Positions 1-5,135 of a DNA stretch of 7,461 nucleotides are shown piece after piece. The notes beneath the pieces were generated by a model, which was not told where the DNA came from, did not search any database, and saw only the letters and a program-made list of their open reading frames with translations. Source of the DNA: Sulfurimonas sp. (GTDB lineage: Bacteria > Campylobacterota > Campylobacteria > Campylobacterales > Sulfurimonadaceae); the NCBI GenBank assembly GCA_021107375.1, contig JAIOSY010000016.1, positions 1 to 7,461 on the forward strand. The letters run 5' to 3'. Both the position numbers and the translations under genes were made by a program. Positions within the stretch are counted from its first letter, which is position 1; every line of letters starts with the position of its first letter.

Positions 1-1
1 A

Positions 2-205
2 TCTCTGCAAAGACTTGGTGAACTACTTTTTACTTATCTAACAGAAATTAAAAAAATTCAAACCCAAGAGGTAGCAGATATGATGCTTCAAGATATGATG
101 AAACTAAAAGGTCGTGCAATCCCACATTATTTAAAGCCACATGCCAATAATTTTGTGCAAGATGCTAAAAATGGGTCTTCTGGATTTAATAAAAGACAAA
201 TATAA
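2..205 (+). CDS. C-terminal end of a protein, possibly a B12-binding radical SAM enzyme (partial)
   Basis: An open frame enters from the left edge and gives 67 residues before a TAA stop. The visible tail is helical (LGELLFTYLTEIKKI), then has a KGRAIPHYLKP motif, then a polar end (SSGFNKRQI). A conserved helix followed by 'KGR-x-IP-x-(F/Y)L' resembles, from memory, the C-terminal extension (DUF4080 type) of cobalamin-binding radical SAM proteins. The radical SAM Cys cluster and B12 domain would lie upstream and cannot be seen, so this family call is tentative. That a real gene ends here is fairly secure, because the frame is uninterrupted, the composition looks coding, and the next gene follows after 18 bases on the same strand. 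The short gap would allow co-transcription with lapG, although the functions look unrelated. Confidence 0.6.
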   Translation, partial: SLQRLGELLFTYLTEIKKIQTQEVADMMLQDMMKLKGRAIPHYLKPHANNFVQDAKNGSSGFNKRQI

Positions 206-223
206 CTAAAGATATAATTTATC

Positions 224-847
224 ATGAAAATAATAGCTTATCTTTTTATAACTTTTTTTCTTTTTTTCTCTACGGTGTTGAGTGCTGAGTTAATAACAAA
301 AGAACTGCTAACAAAAGCAGAAAATAAATACAATATTTTTTCAAAAAACCGATTTATTGCTGTTAAAGAAGAATTACTAAATGATCTTAAAAATGAAAGT
401 GATATTAAAAAGCTAAATACTGTAAACAGTTGGGTAAATTACATAAAATATAAAAGTGATAAAAAGGTTTATGGAGTTAGTGATTATTGGGCAACTCTAT
501 ATGAATTTGTAGGTAAGGGTATGGGTGATTGTGAAGATTACACTATCGCCAAATACTATATTTTAAAAGAGTTAGGAATAGACCCCAGACGATTAAAATT
601 TACCTATGTTATCTACAAAAGCAGAAGAGGTAAAAATATCTCTCACATGGTTTTAGCATATTTAAAAGTAGCAAAACCAAAATCAAAAAAAGATATATTG
701 ATTTTAGACAATAACAATAGACTTGTATTACCTGCTTCTAAGCGTCCAGACCTTGTAAAGGTTATTAAAATGATGAATGGTGATACTGGTGCCAAATCAA
801 AAAAATGGAAAAAACTTGAAACTGGCATGAAAAGAAAAAAACTATAA
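224..847 (+). CDS. lapG: LapG-like periplasmic calcium-dependent cysteine protease
   Basis: This 207-residue protein belongs to the bacterial transglutaminase-like cysteine proteinase family. LapG enzymes cut the N-terminal retention module of large surface adhesins at a di-alanine site, releasing the adhesin and dispersing biofilm. Residues 1-20 form a signal peptide (hydrophobic stretch AYLFITFFLFFSTVL, likely cleavage around S20/A21), so the enzyme acts in the periplasm. The catalytic triad is visible as Cys103 in GMGDCEDYTIAKYYIL, His141 in ISHMVLAYL and Asp162 in LILDNNN. The acidic residues flanking the Cys (D102, E104, D105) match those that bind calcium in studied LapG proteins. W89 in DYWATLYEF is also typical. 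Length is normal for the family. The C-terminal tail is unusually lysine-rich (KSKKWKKLETGMKRKKL). No good Shine-Dalgarno precedes the ATG; the start is chosen because it gives the signal peptide. The partner gene lapD follows after 15 bases. Confidence 0.93.
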   Translation: MKIIAYLFITFFLFFSTVLSAELITKELLTKAENKYNIFSKNRFIAVKEELLNDLKNESDIKKLNTVNSWVNYIKYKSDKKVYGVSDYWATLYEFVGKGMGDCEDYTIAKYYILKELGIDPRRLKFTYVIYKSRRGKNISHMVLAYLKVAKPKSKKDILILDNNNRLVLPASKRPDLVKVIKMMNGDTGAKSKKWKKLETGMKRKKL

Positions 848-862
848 AAGAAGGAAAAAACT

Positions 863-2785
863 ATGACACTATTTAAACAGATGGCTTTAGCCATATCAAT
901 ACTTATTATTATTATGTTAGCTGCTGTGATGGGGATTAACTATAAATCTGCTAAACAAGATATGATACAAAGCCTTTATGAAACCACAGTAAACAACATA
1001 TCTACACTAACTATAAAACTAGCTGACGCAAGTGAAGACTCTGCTCTTTTAGTTAGCACAATAGATGCTGAGTTTGATAGTGGTTACTACAAAATGATGG
1101 AGTTTAAATCAAATGATGGAAAATCCGATTACTTACAAATAGATAATGACCCTGTTGAAGGGATTCCTTTATGGTTTATCAATTTTACGGATATTAAATT
1201 AGATAGTGTATCTGCTGATGTTTCATCAGGTTGGAATATAGTTGGAATTGTTAGTGTAACAGGTGATACAGGCATTGTTTATAAAGCACTTTATAAAATG
1301 TTTATAAAACTTTTATATCTATTTGTAATATCTGTAACAATTGCACTTATTACTCTAAGCATACTACTTCATTTTGTACTAAAACCATTATATAGTGTTC
1401 AAAATCAAGCAGAAGCGATACTAAGAAACAAGTTTATCATTCAGGAAAAGATGCCATATACAACAGAGTTTAAAGATGTTGTAAAAGGTATGAATGCGAT
1501 GGTATCAAAAGTTGAAGAGATTTTTGAAAAAGGGAATGAAGCAGTTAAAAGAAACAAAGAGCTACTTTACAATGACCCAACTACAAAACTCTTTAACAGA
1601 CGATACCTAATGCTTAAACTACCAAGCCTCATAAAAGCAGAAAACAAAGCAAATGGTGGAACTATCATCTTTATTGCCCTAAGTGGTGCTGAAGTTTTAA
1701 ATCAAGTTCTTGGAAGACAAAAAGCTGATGATATATTTTTAGAGTTTGCAAATGAGTTAAATAATGTTTGTAAAGAGTATGATGAAAAAGTTATAGCTAG
1801 AGTTAATGGTACAGAGTTTACATTGATGCTTCCTGATTGTGAATCAAAACCTGCTAATAATATTGCCGATAAAATAAATGATAAGTTTAATGAATTGTTA
1901 AAAGATAATGAGTTAAACAGCAGAGATATATTTATAAATCTTGGGCTTTACAGATATAAACCAACAGTTGGTGTTGGAGAGTTACTAACTCGTGCAGATA
2001 ATGCACTTACACTTGCCAAAGCAGATGAAAACAATAATAAATATCTTTTTGAAGAGAAAGATGATGAAAATGCTTTAGGTAAAGAGCAATGGAGAACTAT
2101 AATTGAAGAATCAATTAGCCATAATTACTTTAGCCTAAAATTCTGGCCAACACTCAATGCAAAAACAAAAACAGTAGACCATAAAGTAATGACTTTTACA
2201 ATTGATGGTGGAGAAGATAAAAAATTCTTCTATGGTGATTTTATTGCACCTGCTATTAATTTAGGGCTTGTTTCTAAGATGTATATTGTAACGCTAAGAG
2301 ATCTTATAACTCAAAGACACCAAAAGCTTGATAACAGTGTATGTTCTATCCGTTTATCAAATGAGTTTATTGAAGATACAAAATCTTTTAATGAATTATC
2401 TTCTCTTTTTGAAAAACATGCTAAAACACTAAGATTTAAACTATCGTTTGAGGTAACTGATTCATTTGCTATTAATAATACAGCAGTTGTTAAAGGCTTT
2501 GTAGATCTGTTTACAAAATATGGATTTAGTTTTGGTATCAACTCTTTTACTGGTGAATCTAATGATTTCAACTATCTAAAAGAGTTAAATCCTACATTTT
2601 TAAAAGCAGATTCTGCTTTCTTATTAGACCAGTCCCAAGACTCAATGAGCGCACTTCAAGTGATAACAGATTCCCTTGGTATTGATATAATCGCTACTTT
2701 TGTGAAAACTAAAGATGAACTAGAAAAACTACAAACTATGCATATAAACAGTGTTCAAGGACCTATTACAGATATTATAAAATAA
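863..2785 (+). CDS. lapD: LapD-like inner-membrane c-di-GMP receptor (degenerate GGDEF-EAL)
   Basis: This 640-residue protein is close to the usual LapD length. Order: TM1 (about 7-24); periplasmic LapD/MoxY N-terminal domain (25-145) with DSGYYKMMEF, PLWFINF and SSGWNIVGIVSV; TM2 (146-170); HAMP (171-224); GGDEF-like domain (235-395); EAL-like domain (405-640). W124 in the GW motif probably matches the LapG-contacting Trp of Pseudomonas LapD. Both catalytic domains look dead. The GGDEF signature reads NGTEF (315-319). The E-x-L of the EAL motif reads TFTI near 444-447, and the paired metal-binding Asp of DDFG reads INSF (559-562). Residues often tied to ligand binding, such as the LKAD motif (580-583) and QGP (632-634), persist, which fits a receptor rather than an enzyme. 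In the known system, c-di-GMP-bound LapD sequesters LapG. A good RBS (AAGGA, 851-855) lies 7 bases before the ATG, in an operon with lapG. Confidence 0.93.
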   Translation: MTLFKQMALAISILIIIMLAAVMGINYKSAKQDMIQSLYETTVNNISTLTIKLADASEDSALLVSTIDAEFDSGYYKMMEFKSNDGKSDYLQIDNDPVEGIPLWFINFTDIKLDSVSADVSSGWNIVGIVSVTGDTGIVYKALYKMFIKLLYLFVISVTIALITLSILLHFVLKPLYSVQNQAEAILRNKFIIQEKMPYTTEFKDVVKGMNAMVSKVEEIFEKGNEAVKRNKELLYNDPTTKLFNRRYLMLKLPSLIKAENKANGGTIIFIALSGAEVLNQVLGRQKADDIFLEFANELNNVCKEYDEKVIARVNGTEFTLMLPDCESKPANNIADKINDKFNELLKDNELNSRDIFINLGLYRYKPTVGVGELLTRADNALTLAKADENNNKYLFEEKDDENALGKEQWRTIIEESISHNYFSLKFWPTLNAKTKTVDHKVMTFTIDGGEDKKFFYGDFIAPAINLGLVSKMYIVTLRDLITQRHQKLDNSVCSIRLSNEFIEDTKSFNELSSLFEKHAKTLRFKLSFEVTDSFAINNTAVVKGFVDLFTKYGFSFGINSFTGESNDFNYLKELNPTFLKADSAFLLDQSQDSMSALQVITDSLGIDIIATFVKTKDELEKLQTMHINSVQGPITDIIK

Positions 2786-2815
2786 AAGCTAAATTCCTCT
2801 GGAATTTAGACCTTT
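2785..2815. terminator. Bidirectional hairpin terminator between lapD and the convergent small gene
   Basis: A perfect 9-bp inverted repeat (CTAAATTCC, loop TCT, GGAATTTAG; 2789-2809) is flanked by AAAAG on the left and CCTTTT on the right. On the minus strand it is followed by CTTTTATTTTAT, a good T-tract. On the plus strand the T-run is short (TTTT). It sits exactly between convergent genes, so it probably ends both transcripts. The stem also encodes the last codons and the TAG stop of the minus-strand gene. Confidence 0.8.
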
Positions 2816-3235
2816 TGTTATAGCATCATTTATCTCAGCCTTATACTGAGGATTTAATTTTAATAACTCTTTATCAAAGTCTATAATTATATTTTTATTA
2901 GTATTTGGATGACGACATACTACAATAAGCATCTCCATATATATATCAAAGTCAGGATGAGCTCTTATTCCAAGTTTTTTATGAATATTCCCATGATATT
3001 TTAAAACTAAATCCAAAACCTCTTTAAGTTCTGTAGAAGTGGTTTTTTTATTTTTTATAATTGCTCTAAGAGAATCTAAATCTATTTTTGGTTTTTTTGT
3101 ATCAGAAATAGTTTTAGTAAACTTTTTTTTATCTCTTTTTGCTTTAGAGTCAGGTGAATAAAAAAGCAAGAACATCAAACCAGCTAAAACTATTATTAAG
3201 CCGATAAATGATTTTATAAGTAATGTTATTTCCAT
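2789..3235 (-). CDS. Small single-pass membrane protein of unknown function
   Basis: I do not recognise a named family. From the ATG at 3235 the protein has 148 residues. A hydrophobic N-terminal helix (about residues 5-25, FIGLIIVLAGLMFLLFY) is followed by a very basic stretch (KAKRDKKKFTK), which suggests an N-out/C-in anchor with a cytoplasmic body. The body is mostly helical, with a conserved-looking central part (KYHGNIHKKLGIRAHPDFD, then MLIVVCRHPNTNKNIIIDF). The style resembles conserved hypothetical proteins of Campylobacterota. Start choice: the frame can be extended four codons upstream to a TTG at 3247, but the Shine-Dalgarno GGGGA (3241-3245) lies between that TTG and the ATG, 5 bases before the ATG, so the ATG is preferred. 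The gene appears monocistronic with its own extended -10 promoter, and it ends inside the terminator hairpin shared with lapD. Confidence 0.82.
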   Translation of the reverse strand: MEITLLIKSFIGLIIVLAGLMFLLFYSPDSKAKRDKKKFTKTISDTKKPKIDLDSLRAIIKNKKTTSTELKEVLDLVLKYHGNIHKKLGIRAHPDFDIYMEMLIVVCRHPNTNKNIIIDFDKELLKLNPQYKAEINDAITKGLNSRGI

Positions 3236-3240
3236 ATTAT

Positions 3241-3245
3241 TCCCC
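3241..3245 (-). promoter_or_regulatory. Ribosome binding site that decides the start of the small membrane protein
   Basis: On the minus strand GGGGA is followed after 5 bases (ATAAT) by ATG at 3235. It overlaps the second and third codons of the longer reading from TTG (3247), so it can serve only the ATG. Confidence 0.65.
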
Positions 3246-3258
3246 AATTTACGGCTTT

Positions 3259-3267
3259 ATTATAACA
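3259..3267 (-). promoter_or_regulatory. Extended -10 promoter for the small membrane protein gene
   Basis: The minus strand reads TGTTATAAT, a perfect TATAAT with the TGn extension. Initiation about 7 bases downstream would give a leader of roughly 17 bases, just enough for the GGGGA site. No clear -35 box is visible, which is usual for sigma-70 promoters of Campylobacterota. A second TATAAT lies at 3270-3275 on the same strand. Confidence 0.55.
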
Positions 3268-3364
3268 TTATTATATTTTAAGGGCATAATGATAGCATCG
3301 TTACTCAAAAAATATACATTTCTAATGTAGTTCAAAGTAATAAAATAAAGGGAAGAAGTATATT

Positions 3365-3390
3365 CAAACAAAGGCTTAAAAGTGCCTATT
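3365..3390 (-). terminator. Possible terminator of the tRNA-Ser transcript
   Basis: Just downstream of the tRNA on the minus strand, AGGC and GCCT (3384-3387 and 3372-3375) can pair around an 8-base loop, followed by TTTGTTTG. The stem is short and the T-tract imperfect, so the call is weak, but the position is right. Confidence 0.4.
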
Positions 3391-3392
3391 TA

Positions 3393-3481
3393 TGGTGGTT
3401 TTGGAGAGATTCGAACTCTCGGTAGAAAAAATCTACACAACCTTTCCAAGGTTGCACCATCGGCCACTCGGACACAAAACC
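3393..3481 (-). tRNA. tRNA-Ser (anticodon GGA)
   Basis: Read on the minus strand, the acceptor stem is GGTTTTG (3475-3481) paired with CAAAACC (3397-3403). The D-arm region TCCGAGTGGCCGATGGT resembles other bacterial tRNA-Ser. The anticodon stem-loop is CAACC-TTGGAAA-GGTTG, giving anticodon GGA, which reads UCC and UCU. A long variable arm (GTAGA, T-rich loop, TCTAC) marks it as class II, as expected for serine. The T-arm is GAGAG-TTCGAAT-CTCTC. The 3' CCA is encoded (3393-3395). Two details are unusual: the discriminator base at 3396 reads A, where E. coli tRNA-Ser has G, and the outer D-stem pair is T-T. All other helices are intact, so it is probably functional. Confidence 0.96.
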
Positions 3482-3495
3482 ATTAAACTACGAAG

Positions 3496-3507
3496 ATTGT
3501 AATTGTA
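3496..3507 (-). promoter_or_regulatory. Probable -10 element(s) of the tRNA-Ser promoter
   Basis: The minus strand carries two tandem TACAAT hexamers (3502-3507 and 3496-3501). The nearer one ends 14 bases before the mature tRNA 5' end, leaving room for a short precursor leader. No convincing -35 box is seen. Confidence 0.4.
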
Positions 3508-3581
3508 GCTAGTTGATACTTAAAACTTTTGTTATTATTCATCAATAATTAAACATAAGCAAAAACATAGTATCTCTTTTG

Positions 3582-3587
3582 TAGAAT
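3582..3587 (+). promoter_or_regulatory. Possible -10 element for the HD-GYP signalling operon
   Basis: TAGAAT lies 28 bases before the ATG at 3616 in an AT-rich region shared with the divergent tRNA gene. Some promoter must be here, because the upstream gene is divergent. This hexamer is the best candidate I see, without a recognisable -35. Confidence 0.3.
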
Positions 3588-3615
3588 AAGGTAAATTATT
3601 TAATAAAGGATTTTA

Positions 3616-4722
3616 ATGTCCGAAAAATTTTATATCTTAGCTGTTGATGATGAACCATTTAATCTCGATTTAATTGAAGCAGCATTTATGGATTATGAAA
3701 ATGTTGAGATAACAAATGCTACAAATGGGCAGGAAGCATTAGATTTACTTGATACTGAAAGTTTTGATGTAGTTTTACTTGATATTAGTATGCCTGTTAT
3801 GGATGGTCTTGAAGCACTTAATAAAATTAGAGAAAATCAGAAATTTAAAAATCTACCTATTTTAATGGTAACGGCAAATATAGAAAAAGAGCATGATGCA
3901 ATCTTAAGAGGTGCTAGTGACTTTATATCTAAACCTTACGATATTGAGATTATGTGTGCTAGAACTATAAACTACGCAAAAATGCATCATAACCATAAAC
4001 TTATAGAGAACCAAAAAGAGATACTTCAGGAGCAGGTAAAAGAGAGAACAGCAGAGCTTGAAACTACACTAAAATTAGCTAAACAAACAGAGTACGAAAT
4101 ATCTATTCGGCTTGGTCGTGCTAGTGAGTTTAGAGACTTAGAAACTGGTGGTCATATTAAACGAATGAGTCATTACTCAAAACTTTTAGCCAAGCTTTAT
4201 GGACTCAGTGATGAAGAGTGTGAACTTATTTTATACGCTGCTCCTCTTCACGATATTGGAAAAGTTGGGATTCCAGACAGTATTCTTTTAAAACCAGGAA
4301 GATTTGAAGACAATGAGTTTGAAATAATGAAACAACATGCTGTACTAGGCGCTAAAATGCTTGAAGGAGCTGAACAATTCCCTGTTTTAAAAGCTGGACA
4401 CATTATCGCTTTAGAACATCACGAAAAATGGGATGGCTCAGGTTATCCACATGCCAAGAGTGGAGAAGATATTCATCTTTATGCTCGTATCATAGCTATC
4501 GCAGATGTATTTGACGCACTTAGTTCAAAAAGATGTTACAAAGAGCCTATGCCTCTTGAAAAAGTTTTAAGTATTATGGAAAATGATTCAGGTACTCATT
4601 TTGACCCAGATTTAGTAAAACTATTTTTAGATAACTTAGACAAATTTTTAGAGATAAAAGAAAAATATAAAGATGATGACAATACACATACCATCATGGA
4701 TATTATAAATGGGATTAAATAA
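3616..4722 (+). CDS. Response regulator with REC and HD-GYP domains (c-di-GMP phosphodiesterase, RpfG type)
   Basis: The protein has 368 residues. The receiver domain (1-120) has the acidic pair D11/D12, phosphoacceptor D56 in LLDISMPVMDG, T86 and K106 in SKPYD. A coiled-coil linker (about 125-165, EILQEQVKERTAELETTLKL) leads to an HD-GYP domain (165-350). All expected metal ligands are present: E176, H180, H212-D213 (LHDIGK), H241, H268-H269 and D297. The GYP signature HHEKWDGSGYP (268-278) is intact. Their spacing matches the trinuclear-metal HD-GYP enzymes, so activity as a c-di-GMP phosphodiesterase, switched by phosphorylation, is likely. The RBS AAAGGA (3605-3610) lies 5 bases before the ATG. 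It is the first gene of an operon with a lone receiver and a hybrid kinase, which is its probable phosphodonor. The protein is cytoplasmic, with no membrane segment or signal peptide. Confidence 0.95.
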   Translation: MSEKFYILAVDDEPFNLDLIEAAFMDYENVEITNATNGQEALDLLDTESFDVVLLDISMPVMDGLEALNKIRENQKFKNLPILMVTANIEKEHDAILRGASDFISKPYDIEIMCARTINYAKMHHNHKLIENQKEILQEQVKERTAELETTLKLAKQTEYEISIRLGRASEFRDLETGGHIKRMSHYSKLLAKLYGLSDEECELILYAAPLHDIGKVGIPDSILLKPGRFEDNEFEIMKQHAVLGAKMLEGAEQFPVLKAGHIIALEHHEKWDGSGYPHAKSGEDIHLYARIIAIADVFDALSSKRCYKEPMPLEKVLSIMENDSGTHFDPDLVKLFLDNLDKFLEIKEKYKDDDNTHTIMDIINGIK

Positions 4723-4760
4723 TGATATCAAAATTAGAACTCAATGTAGGGAGGCACTAA
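4722..4760 (+). other. 12-codon mini-ORF filling the gap between HD-GYP and receiver genes
   Basis: The HD-GYP stop overlaps an ATG (TAATG). That ATG opens a frame encoding MISKLELNVGRH, whose TAA stop directly abuts the ATG of the next gene. The Shine-Dalgarno of the next gene lies inside it. It could be a coupling leader peptide or a coincidence, and no functional peptide can be claimed. Confidence 0.25.
4748..4754 (+). promoter_or_regulatory. Strong ribosome binding site of the lone receiver gene
   Basis: AGGGAGG ends 6 bases before the ATG at 4761. It is the best Shine-Dalgarno in the window, clearly stronger than those of the neighbouring genes, which suggests the small receiver is made in excess of the HD-GYP protein and the kinase. 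Confidence 0.7.
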
Positions 4761-5126
4761 ATGCCGAGTCATAAGATACTTTTTGTAGATGATAATGAAC
4801 TAAATAGAATGGTTCTAGAAGATATGTTAGAGATTCTTTTTGAGGATTTCATCATAGAGACTTACGAAAGTGCTGATGAAGTACTAGAACAAGATATACA
4901 AAGTTATGATTTGATTTTAAGTGACATTGATATGCCTCGTATTAGTGGTTTTGAACTTTATACAATACTTAGAGATGAACATAACTATACAAAACCAATC
5001 ATTGCCGTAACAGCACTTGCTGTTGCTGGTGATAAAGAAAAAATGTTGATGCATGGATTTGATGATTATATATCAAAACCTATTGATATTAATAACCTTG
5101 AGCAAACAATACAAAAATATATATAA
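4761..5126 (+). CDS. Single-domain response regulator (CheY/Spo0F-like receiver)
   Basis: This 121-residue protein is a receiver domain only, with no output domain. All switch residues are present: acidic pair D10/D11 (FVDDNELN), phosphoacceptor D55 in LSDIDMPRISGFEL, T84 in AVTALA, and K106 in ISKPID. Lone receivers of this kind act as protein-binding switches (CheY), phosphorelay intermediates (Spo0F) or phosphate sinks. Lying between an HD-GYP regulator and a hybrid kinase, it could do any of these; the relay role would suit a hybrid kinase lacking its own Hpt domain. The start is fixed by the strong AGGGAGG site. The next gene begins 9 bases after its stop, which indicates one transcript. 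The exact partner cannot be read from the sequence. Confidence 0.93.
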   Translation: MPSHKILFVDDNELNRMVLEDMLEILFEDFIIETYESADEVLEQDIQSYDLILSDIDMPRISGFELYTILRDEHNYTKPIIAVTALAVAGDKEKMLMHGFDDYISKPIDINNLEQTIQKYI

Positions 5127-5135
5127 AGAGATAAG

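Noticed and set aside
213..218. TATAAT hexamer just before lapG
   Set aside because: It is only 5 bases from the start codon, so it could not give a leader with a ribosome site. It is easily explained by AT-rich composition.
252..270. Two T7 runs separated by C in the lapG signal-peptide region, considered as a phase-variable tract
   Set aside because: The runs are short for slippage-based switching and simply encode Phe/Leu in a hydrophobic signal peptide in an AT-rich genome.
643..894. Minus-strand open frame of 83 codons opposite lapG
   Set aside because: It lies antisense to the confident lapG frame and the start of lapD, has low-complexity Phe/Ser composition and no plausible RBS or family.
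2311..2571. Minus-strand open frame of 86 codons inside lapD
   Set aside because: It is fully antisense to the EAL-like domain of lapD; no recognisable motif or expression signal.
3393..3481. tRNA gene as an integration site for a mobile element
   Set aside because: No integrase, no direct repeat of the tRNA 3' end and no change in composition or gene type on either side within the window.
3534..3549. Inverted repeat ATTATT-catc-AATAAT between the divergent tRNA and HD-GYP promoters, considered as an operator
   Set aside because: The arms are six bases of pure A/T, expected by chance in this composition; no known regulator site is recognised.
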